From the NCBI RefSeq assembly GCF_000173075.1, contig NZ_ABVL01000014.1:124001-188000 (forward strand): a stretch of DNA of 64,000 nucleotides, in the 5' to 3' direction. Each line of letters starts with the position of its first letter. The stretch's first letter is position 1. Positions 31,823 through 39,938 of the stretch are shown here, piece after piece. A program made the position numbers and the translations under genes. The notes under the pieces are model-generated. The model made no database searches. It was not told the DNA's origin and saw only the letters and a list, made by a program, of their open reading frames with translations. The stretch is from Chthoniobacter flavus Ellin428 (GTDB lineage: Bacteria; Verrucomicrobiota; Verrucomicrobiia; Chthoniobacterales; Chthoniobacteraceae).

Positions 31823-33478
31823 TTAATCCGCTTCTTTCTTCTTCGGCGCGCCCTTGGCTTTCATCTCCGGCGTTGCGTCTTTCAATGCGAGGGCGCGATA
31901 TTCGCCCGTTTCCTTTTCCCACTCGGCGACCAATTCCTTGAGCTTCTCGGGTTGCGAACTGGCGAGGTCGTTTTGTTCACCGCGATCCTTGCTGAGATCA
32001 TACAGTTCCCACGGACTCTTCTCGCCCGAGGCGACGATCTTCCAATCGCCCATGCGCAACGCGCGGTTGCCTTCGTGTTGCCACCAGATGGATTGGCGCG
32101 GGATGGTCACATCCTTGGCGAGCGCGGGAACGAGACTCTTGCCGGGGCGCGGCGGCACGGGTTGGCCTTCCCACGTGTCGAAGGGTTTTCCGCCGGCGAG
32201 TTCCATCAAGGTCGGCACGACATCCACCAGATGACTGGGCGTGTGCCGCAGTTCGCCGTGGGTGGCGATGCCTTTCGACCAATGGACGATGAACGGCGTG
32301 GCGATGCCGCCTTCGTGTGTCCAGGTCTTGTGACGGCGGAAGGGCGTATTTGCGAGGCTGGAGAAGCCGGGGCCGAGGCAGAGAAAGGTCTTCGCTGAAC
32401 CCATCGGCGCACTCGGGTCGTGGCCGTCGCCGCGCACCATCATCTCCGCGCTGGCACCATTATCGGAGAGGAAGAGGATGATGGTGTTTTCGTACTGGCC
32501 CATGGTCTTGATCTGCGCGAGCACGCGGCCGATTTCCTGGTCCATGCGGTCGACCATGGCGGCGTGGATGGCCATCTTCGTCGCCTGGAAATCTTTCTGC
32601 ACATCGGTGAGCGTGTCCCACGGCACGGGGCGATCGACTTCACCGGGCCCGAGCAGGGCGACATCCTTCGGGAAGGCATACGGCGGGCCGAGGCTGCGCT
32701 CGATGGGCGAGAGTGCGCAATCGACGATGCCCATGTCTTTCAGACGCTGCCAGCGTTCGACGCGCATTTCGTCCCAGCCCTTGCGGAAGCGGTCGCGGTA
32801 TTTGGCGATGTCTTGTGCCGGAGCTTGCAACGGGAAGTGCGGCACGGTGAAGGCGAGATATTCGAAGAAGGGCTGATCCGAATATTTCTCGGCGTGTTCC
32901 TTGAGGCACTTGATGGCGTGATCGGCGTAGGCGGTGCTGGTGTAGTAACCGCTGTCGGGCTTGACCGGCGGCAGCTTTTGGTCGTCCTCGAAGATGAGCG
33001 TGGGATTGAAGTTCCGGTTGTGGTCCTCGATGTCGTAGGAATGGTCGAAGCCGTTCTGCAGCGGTTTGCCGTCCACGTGCCATTTGCCGGAGTGATAGGT
33101 GCGATAGCCCTGCGTCTTGAGCATCTCGGGCAGGAGCTTCGCCCAGCCGGGACGAATGCCGCGGCCGCCGCTGAGCACGCCGGGCACGGTGTCGCGCCGG
33201 ATCTCCTGTGCATAATAGCCGGTGAGGAGCGCGCCGCGCGAAGGCCAGCAGCGTGCGGTGTTGTAGAATTGGGTGAAGCGCAGGCCGTCTTTCGCGAGGG
33301 CGTCGAGATTCGGCGTCTGCACTTCGCCGCCGTAGCAGCCGGCATCGGAGAAGCCCATGTCATCGGCGAGGATGATGAGGATGTTGGGCTTCGCGGAGGC
33401 GGCGTGGGAGAAGGCGGCCGCGGCGAAGAGGAGACAGGCGACAGCGAAGGACCGGAAGAGCTTCGAAGGGGAGAACAT
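31823..33478 (-). CDS. Exported type I sulfatase
   Basis: 551 residues with a signal peptide (FAVACLLFAAAAFSHAASA). It is an arylsulfatase-family enzyme: metal-binding NILIILADDMG (Asp39, Asp40), the formylglycine motif CWPSRGALLTG (Cys77, C-x-P-S-R), GYRTYHSGKWHVDG and the late SDNGASAEM block. Cys77 must be converted to formylglycine by an FGE enzyme not in the window. It would remove sulfate esters from sulfated glycans such as marine polysaccharides or mucins. It is the first gene of the operon with DUF1592 and DUF1552. The start at 33478 opens the signal peptide. Substrate cannot be read from sequence. Confidence 0.93.
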   Translation of the reverse strand: MFSPSKLFRSFAVACLLFAAAAFSHAASAKPNILIILADDMGFSDAGCYGGEVQTPNLDALAKDGLRFTQFYNTARCWPSRGALLTGYYAQEIRRDTVPGVLSGGRGIRPGWAKLLPEMLKTQGYRTYHSGKWHVDGKPLQNGFDHSYDIEDHNRNFNPTLIFEDDQKLPPVKPDSGYYTSTAYADHAIKCLKEHAEKYSDQPFFEYLAFTVPHFPLQAPAQDIAKYRDRFRKGWDEMRVERWQRLKDMGIVDCALSPIERSLGPPYAFPKDVALLGPGEVDRPVPWDTLTDVQKDFQATKMAIHAAMVDRMDQEIGRVLAQIKTMGQYENTIILFLSDNGASAEMMVRGDGHDPSAPMGSAKTFLCLGPGFSSLANTPFRRHKTWTHEGGIATPFIVHWSKGIATHGELRHTPSHLVDVVPTLMELAGGKPFDTWEGQPVPPRPGKSLVPALAKDVTIPRQSIWWQHEGNRALRMGDWKIVASGEKSPWELYDLSKDRGEQNDLASSQPEKLKELVAEWEKETGEYRALALKDATPEMKAKGAPKKKEAD

Positions 33479-33650
33479 AGGCTTGGGGTAAAACTGGCAG
33501 GAATCCGCGCGGTTGCGCAATTTTCGCGAACCGCATGGGAAACAAGGAAATCGCGGAGGCTTTATTAGGGCAACTCGGTTCTCGATGGCAGGGCTCACTT
33601 AAACGCGGATGGCGCGGAGAACGCGGAGGATCGTCGAGGAGGGTGTTTTA

Positions 33651-33690
33651 AAACGCAGAGACGCAGCGCGGCAGAGCCGCCACCAAAAGG
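33651..33690. repeat. AACGCAGAG-family intergenic repeat
   Basis: AAAACGCAGAGACGCAGCGC followed by GGCAGAGCCGCCACCAAAAG. Copies occur in the other orientation at 35366-35402 and 35413-35454 and in the same orientation at 52943-52984. It lies in the 500-bp gap 33479-33978, which contains no gene. Confidence 0.7.
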
Positions 33691-33730
33691 GGAGCCACGA
33701 ACCTTCGAAAAGACAGGGAAGGGAAAGTGA

Positions 33731-33795
33731 CCCGCGAATCACCCGAATGACGCGAATGATCTGCCCCTATTCGTGTCATTCGCGTGATTCGCGGG
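33731..33795. repeat. 27-bp inverted repeat (CCCGCGAATCAC type)
   Basis: 33731-33757 and 33769-33795 are complementary at 25 of 27 positions around an 11-base loop. It is a strong hairpin in the gap between the sulfatase and ADP-ribosylglycohydrolase genes. Its position upstream of one gene and downstream of the other does not settle whether it terminates or regulates. Confidence 0.75.
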
Positions 33796-33828
33796 CCAAA
33801 ATTTCTACGCGTCGTGCGGACATTTTCA

Positions 33829-33897
33829 TGGTTAGCACTGCAGAGACGCGGAGGGGGGCTGACGGCCGAAATGACGAATGACGAATGACGAATGATC
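33829..33897. repeat. GGTTAGCACTGC box plus ATGACGA tandem repeat
   Basis: GGTTAGCACTGCAGAGACGC matches the box at 53096 (GGTTAGCACTGCGGAGAACG). It is followed near 33870 by three tandem copies of the heptamer ATGACGA, also seen at 1112. No gene here. Confidence 0.65.
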
Positions 33898-33978
33898 CCG
33901 TCGCGCAAGAACCAGTGACGAACGTCGGAAATGTCGCCTATTCTCTGCTCCTTCTCTGCGTCTTTGCGTTTCAAAAAA

Positions 33979-35055
33979 TTACTGCCCCGCTGTCCGACCG
34001 AGCTCTCGCGCGAGCTTGAGCAGTTCGGCGGAATCTTCCAGGCCGTCGAGGAAACGCTGCGGGATGCCGGCGAGGCCGACTTGGGCGCCGACCAGGGCGC
34101 CGGTGAGCATGGCGCGGGCTTGATTCTGGCCGCCGCCGTTGATGGCGTGCAGGACGGCGGATTCGAAGTCGTCGCGGAAACGCGTGGCGAGATAGTAGGC
34201 GGCCGGGAGCTGATGATAGACCGCGCAGGGCATGCCATAGACGATGGAGACTTTCCACGCGGGCTCGATCTGGACGTCGGGATCGCCCGCGGCCTCGGCG
34301 ATGTAGGACGGCGTGAGCAGGGCGTCGGGTGAGGAGAAGTGTCCGGCGCGGGCGGGTTCGGCGTCAGATTTGGGTGGCTGCAAATGGCCGGAGGTGACGG
34401 CGTGAAAGGGGAGCGCGCGGGATTTCACGAGGTCCATGAGTTTGTCGGAAAGCTGTTCGTCGAGACGTTCGCCGGCGACGAGCTGGCCGAGCACGCAGCA
34501 GTAGGCAGTGCTCATGGCGACGATCGCTTCGTCGCTCTGTGTGAGAAGGCAATTGGCACTGACGGTTTCGGCGAGTCGCTTCGGATCGAGCGCGTAGCGG
34601 GCGCCGAGGACGAGGGCACGTTCGATGGCTTCGGTGGTGTCGGCTTGTCCGCCGGTCTCGCGCCAGGAGGCGCCTTCCTTCACCCGCTTTTTCCACGCCT
34701 CGCGAATGGACTGGCTGGTGTAGCCGCCGGGGCCATTCTTCGGTGTGCCGTCGAGTTGCGGGAAGAGGTCTTCATCGAGACGGCGGCAGAAATCCGCTTC
34801 ATCGTAGCCGCCCTGCTCGACGACCGAGTGCAGGAGCATGACGAGAATGATGCCGGCTTGCGAAAGCGCGCCGGCTTTCAGTCCGTCGTGATAGCGCCCG
34901 GGCTTGGGCGTGGTGTAATCGGTGATCCACGACCCGTGGTCGCGACGCAGTTCGGCGAGGTCGTAATACCAATGCGGGCCGACACCGAGGGCTTCGCCAA
35001 TGAGTGCGCCCATGACGGCACCGGCGGCACGATCGGAGAGAGTGGAGGAAGACAT
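33979..35055 (-). CDS. ADP-ribosylglycohydrolase-family protein lacking the C-terminal Asp motif
   Basis: 358 residues, cytoplasmic, of the ADP-ribosylglycohydrolase (DraG/ARH) fold: N-terminal GAVMGALIGEALGVGP (residues 13-26), ADTTEAIERALVLG, and C-terminal NGGGQNQARAMLTGALVGA. Active members bind two Mg ions through Asp residues in a GDALG motif and a late GGDTDT motif. Here the first is GEALG and the second GGGQNQ (310-312), so the usual late aspartates are absent. It may therefore be a non-canonical enzyme or act on a different substrate. It appears monocistronic, with repeat-rich gaps on both sides. Confidence 0.82.
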   Translation of the reverse strand: MSSSTLSDRAAGAVMGALIGEALGVGPHWYYDLAELRRDHGSWITDYTTPKPGRYHDGLKAGALSQAGIILVMLLHSVVEQGGYDEADFCRRLDEDLFPQLDGTPKNGPGGYTSQSIREAWKKRVKEGASWRETGGQADTTEAIERALVLGARYALDPKRLAETVSANCLLTQSDEAIVAMSTAYCCVLGQLVAGERLDEQLSDKLMDLVKSRALPFHAVTSGHLQPPKSDAEPARAGHFSSPDALLTPSYIAEAAGDPDVQIEPAWKVSIVYGMPCAVYHQLPAAYYLATRFRDDFESAVLHAINGGGQNQARAMLTGALVGAQVGLAGIPQRFLDGLEDSAELLKLARELGRTAGQ

Positions 35056-35218
35056 GGGAGTGAAAAGTAAAAGTGAAGGTGGAAAGTGGGACGCCGCGCG
35101 TGGGTGAGCGCGATTCGCGGGCTGGATCGCTTTTCGAGGAGATGGCAGATGTGCGGAAGTTTAAAAATTGGAAAACGACGGGATTATTCGTCATTGAGGT
35201 TCATCTTCTTCCTCTGCA

Positions 35219-35257
35219 GCGCTAACCTGAAAAGTGTACGCAGCTTGCGGAAATTTT
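35219..35257. repeat. Dispersed repeat GCTAACCTGAAAAGTGTACG
   Basis: The segment is an inverted copy of 53066-53104 with about two mismatches over 38 bp (shared core AAGTGTACGCAGC). It sits upstream of the ADP-ribosylglycohydrolase-family gene. The surrounding gap, 35056-35559, holds only repeats. Confidence 0.75.
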
Positions 35258-35261
35258 TTTG

Positions 35262-35338
35262 ACCACGGATTTCACAGATTTCACGGATTAGAGGTCGCCG
35301 CGGATTCTTTAATCCGTGAAATCCGAGTAATCCGTGGT
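35262..35338. repeat. 29-bp inverted repeat (ACCACGGATTTCAC type)
   Basis: 35262-35290 pairs with 35310-35338 with three mismatches around a 19-base loop. GGATT-AC/TTCAC units repeat within each arm, the same short-unit construction as the other intergenic hairpins. Confidence 0.75.
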
Positions 35339-35365
35339 TGATCTCCTCCTCAGTCGAAAACCGTT

Positions 35366-35454
35366 TGGTTGCGGCTCGCTGCGCTGGGGCCCTCTGCGTT
35401 TAAATGGGTGGGTCCTTGGTTGCGGCTCGGCAGCGCTGCGTTCTCCGCGTTAAA
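35366..35454. repeat. Two inverted copies of the AACGCAGAG-family repeat
   Basis: 35366-35402 and 35413-35454 both carry GGTTGCGGCTCG...GCGTT(T/A)AA, the reverse complement of the element at 33651 and 52943. They form a tandem pair just upstream of the broken cupin gene. Confidence 0.65.
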
Positions 35455-35559
35455 ATCGGGCTCCGATCTCCCATACGTTTTCCTCAGCATCCTGGCGTTT
35501 CAATCCTCCTTGAATTGCGGCTGGCAGCGCGTAGCCAGTGGCTGATTGAATCGGCGTCT

Positions 35560-35920
35560 ATGCCTACGTTGATTGAGAAGCCGACGCAGATCGAAGCGGC
35601 GGGGAACAAGCCGAAGATCATCCAGGAATTCATCGGACGCGTGAATTCGGATACGTCACAGGTGAGCGTGGCGCGGATGCGCAGTCCCTCGGGTTGGGTC
35701 GAGCCGGGGCAGACGCCGGAGTTCGATGAATACACTGTGGTGCTTGCGGGTTCGCTGCGCGTGGAGTCGCACGCCGGCACTTGATGTCGGTGCGGGGCAG
35801 GCGGTGATCACTCATGCTGGTGAGTGGGTGCGCTATAGCACACCGCATCCGGATGGCGCGGAATACATCGCCGTGTGCCTGCCGGCGTTTTCGCCGGACA
35901 GCGTGCATCGCGACGCGTGA
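35560..35920 (+). pseudogene. Cupin-domain protein interrupted by a frameshift
   Basis: The first 75 codons (MPTLIEKPTQIEAAGNKPK...FDEYTVVLAGSLRVESHAGT) run into TGA at 35782. The next 45 residues continue in the +1 frame (DVGAGQAVITHAGEWVRYST...YIAVCLPAFSPDSVHRDA). Joined, they make a single-domain cupin of about 120 residues like those near ethanolamine or sugar enzymes. Removing one T at about 35781 restores the frame. The protein would be a small cytoplasmic cupin, perhaps an isomerase or sensor. Given similar single-base insertions elsewhere in the window, an assembly error is as likely as true inactivation. Confidence 0.78.
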
Positions 35921-35923
35921 ATG

Positions 35924-35978
35924 CCGGAGGGATGCGCTCCTGCGCGTGCCTCCGGATTGACTTCGCGGGGGCGAAGTC
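35924..35978. repeat. REP-like palindrome and short hairpin before transglutaminase gene
   Basis: 35924-35955 begins CCGGAGG and ends CCTCCGG with the core GATGCGCTCCTGCGCG, a compact member of the REP-like family also found at 43197, 50136, 53023 and 63145. It is followed by a perfect 8-bp hairpin (GACTTCGC GGGG GCGAAGTC, 35959-35978). The gene start lies 16 bp further on. Confidence 0.75.
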
Positions 35979-35993
35979 ATTAGCTCCCTCCGA

Positions 35994-37697
35994 ATGAACA
36001 CCGCTCTCCGCTCGGTTCGCATGCGCATGGCGATCGGTTTCGTCTGCGCGATCTTCACTCTTGCTATGCCCGCATCGGCGGCGTGGATTGCGTTGCGCGA
36101 TTTCAATGGCTGGTGGACCGATGATTTGCAAAACGGCGCCTCGGTGAAGGCGAAGGAAGTCGCCGATCAGAAGATGAAATTGAACGACGTCGCTTTTGCG
36201 CCGTCGGGCGATTGGGTGGTGCTCTTCGGCGGCAATGGTTACTGGACGAGCGATGTCAACCTGCACGCTTGCAAGAAGCTCACCGAATTGCAGTCCGGCG
36301 CGCACACTTTCAAGTGCGTGGCGTTTGCGCCGAATGGCGGCTGGGTGGTGTTCTACGACCTCAACGGCTACGCCTATGAAAGCATCCCGGCGGAGGCGGT
36401 AAAGGCGATCGAGCAGGTAGCGAACTCCGGCGGCGCGCTGAAGTGGTTTGCCTTTGCTCCCGGCGGCGGCTGGTGTCTTTTCCACGGGAGGAATAGCTAT
36501 GTGACGCGCGACATACCGGGGGATTGTTTCAAGAAAATCCAGGAGGTCTCCGGGCACGGTAGCGAATTGGAAACGGTCTCCTTCTCGGGTGGTACGGGCT
36601 GGGTCTTTTTCTTCGACAAGGGTGGATTTTACGCGGGGAATATTCCGGACGATGCATTCCAGCGGTTGGTCGAGCAGCAGAAGACGGGCACGCCGCGGGC
36701 GATTGCCTTTGCGATGGGAGCGCGGTTTGATCCGAAGGCGACTTATGTGCTCGAGGAGAAGCCGGCGCGTCATATTCACGCGACCCTGAGCACGGATATC
36801 GCGCTGCCCAATGGGCAGGTCGACGAATGGTATCTCTACGCGCCGGAGTTTCCCAATCTACCGAGCCAGCGGGAGATGAAGACGACTTTCGAACCGGCGG
36901 GGCAGATCGTGCGCGACGAAAGTGCGCTGAAGCGTCCGCTCTTTCTCACGCGGCTCACCGATCACCGCAAGGAAGTGCGCACGGTGCTGACCATCGATGG
37001 CACGTTGTATTCGCGGCAGCTGCGGGTGCTCGGGGCCGGTCAGACGGTGCCGGTGGTGAAGGAGCTTTTGCCCGAGCAGGCGCAGTATTTCACCCGCGTG
37101 TCGCCCACCAGCGATATCGAGACCGCGGCCTTTCGGAACTGGGTGCAACGCAATGGCCTGACGCGCGCGGCGAGCGAGAGCGAGTTGGTTTTTGCGCATC
37201 GCGTGTTCGCCTTCATCGTGCATCACAATACCTACCAGTGGCCGACGGAGAATCATACCGCGACCCAAGTCTGCACCACGGGGAAGAGCGATTGCGGCGG
37301 GCTGTCCGCGCTTTTCACCGGCGTGATGCGGGCGAATGGCATTCCGACGCGGTTGCTCGGCGGGCGCTGGGCGTCATCGCAGAAGCCGGGGAACAAGACC
37401 GGCGATTACGGGAACTGGCATGTGAAGGCGGAGTTCTTCGCCCATGGTGTCGGCTGGGTGCCGGTGGATGGCGCGAGCGCGCTCAGCGATCCGGATGGCG
37501 AGAACACTTTCTTCGGGCACGACCACGGCGATCACGTGGCCTTCGTCATGGACGAAGATATGGTGGTGAATTCGTTCGTCAGCGGCCCGCAGAAGGTGCC
37601 GCTGATCCAGGGGGTTCTCTACTGGTGGCGTGGTCGCGGGAATGGCGACAACAGCCGGTTCGAGGATCTGTGGACGGTGCAGCAGGAAAAGCAATAG
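35994..37697 (+). CDS. Exported transglutaminase-like protein with N-terminal W-rich repeats
   Basis: 567 residues with a signal peptide (to about Ala29). The first 240 residues hold five repeats of about 43 residues with the pattern W-[IV]-x-[LF]-x-x-x-N-G-[YW] (WIALRDFNGWW, WVVLFGGNGYW, WVVFYDLNGYA, WCLFHGRNSYV, WVFFFDKGGFY), suggesting a small propeller. The C-terminal transglutaminase-like domain shows a complete triad: Cys in KSDCGGLSALF near 433, His in YGNWHVKAEFF near 472 and Asp in GWVPVDGASA near 489. Such domains act as proteases, amidases or crosslinkers in the periplasm. It stands alone between a broken cupin and a convergent OsmC gene. Confidence 0.82.
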   Translation: MNTALRSVRMRMAIGFVCAIFTLAMPASAAWIALRDFNGWWTDDLQNGASVKAKEVADQKMKLNDVAFAPSGDWVVLFGGNGYWTSDVNLHACKKLTELQSGAHTFKCVAFAPNGGWVVFYDLNGYAYESIPAEAVKAIEQVANSGGALKWFAFAPGGGWCLFHGRNSYVTRDIPGDCFKKIQEVSGHGSELETVSFSGGTGWVFFFDKGGFYAGNIPDDAFQRLVEQQKTGTPRAIAFAMGARFDPKATYVLEEKPARHIHATLSTDIALPNGQVDEWYLYAPEFPNLPSQREMKTTFEPAGQIVRDESALKRPLFLTRLTDHRKEVRTVLTIDGTLYSRQLRVLGAGQTVPVVKELLPEQAQYFTRVSPTSDIETAAFRNWVQRNGLTRAASESELVFAHRVFAFIVHHNTYQWPTENHTATQVCTTGKSDCGGLSALFTGVMRANGIPTRLLGGRWASSQKPGNKTGDYGNWHVKAEFFAHGVGWVPVDGASALSDPDGENTFFGHDHGDHVAFVMDEDMVVNSFVSGPQKVPLIQGVLYWWRGRGNGDNSRFEDLWTVQQEKQ

Positions 37698-37705
37698 GCC
37701 GCTGT

Positions 37706-38128
37706 CTACACCAGCTGCGCGTCCATGGTGATGTGCGCGTTGAGCAGCTTGGAGATCGGGCAGCCGCCCTTGGCCTTGGTCGCGGCTTCGTGGAAAGCTT
37801 CCGCGCTCGCACCCGGCACCGAGGCGCGCACGTCGAGATGGCTGGAGGTGACGGCGAAGCTGCCATCCTTCTGCTCGAGGGTGACGGTCGCGGTGGTCTC
37901 GATCTTCTCCGGCGTAAATCCGGCCTGGCCGAGGATATTCGACAGCGCCATGGAAAAACAGCCAGCGTGCGCGGCGCCGATGAGTTCCTCGGGGTTCGTG
38001 CCCGGCTCGCCTTCGAAGCGCGTGCGGAACGAGTAGGCTTTATCGACGAGCGCACCGGAACCGGTGGACATGGTGCCGCTGCCTTCCTTGAGGCTGCCTT
38101 TCCAAACTGCGGAGGATTTGTATTTCAT
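37706..38128 (-). CDS. osmC: OsmC-family peroxiredoxin-like protein
   Basis: 140-residue cytoplasmic OsmC-family protein that reduces organic hydroperoxides with two cysteines. The family blocks are present: GTNPEELIGAAHAGCFSMAL (peroxidatic Cys near residue 57) and GGCPISKLL (resolving Cys near 124). The start at 38128 (MKYKSSAVWKG) is the family start; the frame is open further upstream. It ends 8 bp from the transglutaminase-like gene on the other strand. With the nearby VOC, WrbA and pirin genes it adds to a redox-protection theme, though it is not in their operon. Confidence 0.92.
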   Translation of the reverse strand: MKYKSSAVWKGSLKEGSGTMSTGSGALVDKAYSFRTRFEGEPGTNPEELIGAAHAGCFSMALSNILGQAGFTPEKIETTATVTLEQKDGSFAVTSSHLDVRASVPGASAEAFHEAATKAKGGCPISKLLNAHITMDAQLV

Positions 38129-38265
38129 GGGTGTGTGGGTGAGGGTGAAGAGCAGTCGCTTTCTCCATTCGCAGGGTGTCAGTTCTGCGGACGCAGTTAT
38201 TTTACTTTCTGGATGATGTGCTTTCGGCGTTGCGCGGCAGCCGAACCCGGGCATGAATCGGGAGT

Positions 38266-39375
38266 ATGACACGGCGATTCCTTCTCGTCCTTGTGCTGCT
38301 GGGGATGTGCGCCACTGGCTGCCGCGCGGCGGATTTGCCGCGAGTCGTGGTCGCTGAAGACAAGCGTGGATTTATCCTGGAGGGGACGCAGCAGGCCTTT
38401 CACCCATGGGGGATGAACTATGGCAACGACGGACGGCTGATGGAGGATTTCTGGGACACGGATTGGCAGACGCTGGCCAACGATTTTCAAAAGCTGCGTG
38501 AGATGGGCGCAAATGTGGTGCGGGTGCATTTGCAGTTCGGCAAATACATGCGCTCGCCGACGGAGGCGGATCGACATGGGCTGGCGCAATTCGCGCGGCT
38601 GCTGCGATTGGCCGAGGCCACGGGTCTGCGGCTCGATGTCACGGGGCTTGCCTGTTATCGACCGGCGGACACGCCCGGGTGGTACGATGCGCTGGATGAA
38701 CCGGCGCGCTGGGCGGCTCAGGCGCGCTTTTGGAAAGCGATTGCCGAGGTGGGCGCGACGAGCACCGCGGTCTTTTGCTACGACTTGATCAACGAGCCGC
38801 TTTCACCGGGAGGGAAGCGCGAGCCGGGGCAATGGCGCTCGGGCAGTTCCTTGGGTGGATATGATTTCCTGCAATGCATTGCGCTCGATCCCGCGGGGCG
38901 AAAGCGCGAGGACATCCCGGTGGCGTGGATCCGGCAGATGAGCGCTGCGATTCGCCCGGCGGATGCCCATGCGTTGATCACCGTGGGTTCGCTGCCGTGG
39001 TCGCGGCAGTGGCATTTTCTCTCCGGATTCCTGCCGGAGAAGATCGCGCCGGAACTCGATTTTCTCTGCGTGCACATTTATCCCGATGCGAAGCTTCCCG
39101 ACGAAGCGATGGAATGTTTGCAGCATTTCGCCGTGGGGAAACCGGTGGTGATCGAGGAGACGTTTCCGTTGAGCTGCGGTGTGCCGCAACTGGAGAAATT
39201 CCTGCGCGACTCGCGGGAGCTCGCCTGCGGCTGGATCGGGCATTACGATGGGCAATCGTTGACGGAAATCGATGCCTTGGAGAAGGCGGGAAAAATGACC
39301 GCGAAGGAAGCCGCGTATCGCGAGTGGCTGCGGCTCTTCGTGAAACTCACCCCGGGGTTTTCCGCCGGGAACTAA
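38266..39375 (+). CDS. Secreted GH5-like glycoside hydrolase
   Basis: 369 residues with an N-terminal signal (MTRRFLLVLVLLGMCATGCRA, a possible lipoprotein signal with Cys15 or Cys19). The TIM barrel carries the clan-A pair: YDLINEPLS with Glu177 as acid/base and KPVVIEETFPL with Glu297/298 as nucleophile, plus GANVVRVHLQFG and DFLCVHIYPDA. This matches cellulase/mannanase-type GH5 relatives; no subfamily can be assigned by eye. The ATG at 38266 is preceded closely by GGGAG. It overlaps the VOC gene end by 4 bp (convergent). Extracellular or outer-membrane glycan cleavage is likely. Confidence 0.82.
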   Translation: MTRRFLLVLVLLGMCATGCRAADLPRVVVAEDKRGFILEGTQQAFHPWGMNYGNDGRLMEDFWDTDWQTLANDFQKLREMGANVVRVHLQFGKYMRSPTEADRHGLAQFARLLRLAEATGLRLDVTGLACYRPADTPGWYDALDEPARWAAQARFWKAIAEVGATSTAVFCYDLINEPLSPGGKREPGQWRSGSSLGGYDFLQCIALDPAGRKREDIPVAWIRQMSAAIRPADAHALITVGSLPWSRQWHFLSGFLPEKIAPELDFLCVHIYPDAKLPDEAMECLQHFAVGKPVVIEETFPLSCGVPQLEKFLRDSRELACGWIGHYDGQSLTEIDALEKAGKMTAKEAAYREWLRLFVKLTPGFSAGN

Positions 39376-39917
39376 ACGCGACCGGCCTGTTCTCGTTCAT
39401 GGCCCGCATTGGCAGCCGACGCCGTCGTTTCGTTGCCGGCTTCCAACAACTGACGAAGGTCGAGCGGATGGCTGAACATGGCGAGGCTGCCTTGCCCGTC
39501 GCGCGGCCACTCTTCGCGTGGGCGGTCCCAGTAGAGTTCCACGCCGTTGTCATCGGGGTCGCGCAGATAGATTGCCTCGCTCACGCCGTGGTCGGCGGCG
39601 CCTTCGAGTGGGATGCCGGCCCGCATCACGCGCCGCAGGGCGTCGGCGAGTTGGGCGCGGGTGGGATAGAGAATCGCGGTGTGATAGAGGCCGGTCGTGC
39701 CGGGCGGTGGGGGCGCACCGCCGGCACTTTCCCAAGTATTCAAGCCGATGTGATGATGATAACCGCCCGCCGAGAGAAATGCCGCCTGTCGCCCCATGCG
39801 CTGGGCAACCTCGAAGCCGAGCACGCCGTGGTAAAAGGCGAGCGAGCGTTCGAGATCGGCCACTTTCAAATGCACATGGCCGATGTGCACACGGGGATCG
39901 ATGACGGGCGGATTCAT
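39372..39917 (-). CDS. VOC-superfamily dioxygenase/glyoxalase-like protein
   Basis: 181-residue vicinal-oxygen-chelate protein like CatE/YfiE-type catechol 2,3-dioxygenase relatives. Metal ligands can be placed at the first His in HIGHVHLKVADL, the His cluster in GGYHHHIGLNTW and Glu in DPDDNGVELYWDRP. It would open aromatic diols or detoxify electrophiles in the cytoplasm. It is the last gene of a minus-strand set (pirin, WrbA, DoxX, VOC) divergent from a LysR regulator. The final residues overlap the 3' end of the GH5-like gene. Confidence 0.88.
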   Translation of the reverse strand: MNPPVIDPRVHIGHVHLKVADLERSLAFYHGVLGFEVAQRMGRQAAFLSAGGYHHHIGLNTWESAGGAPPPPGTTGLYHTAILYPTRAQLADALRRVMRAGIPLEGAADHGVSEAIYLRDPDDNGVELYWDRPREEWPRDGQGSLAMFSHPLDLRQLLEAGNETTASAANAGHEREQAGRV

Positions 39918-39938
39918 GGAGTGACCGAGAGCGTGTCC

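Noticed and set aside
29087..32398. Long plus-strand frame across DUF1552/DUF1592/sulfatase
   Set aside because: Shadow of three real minus-strand genes with recognisable motifs; composition is Arg/Ala/Val-rich and motif-free.
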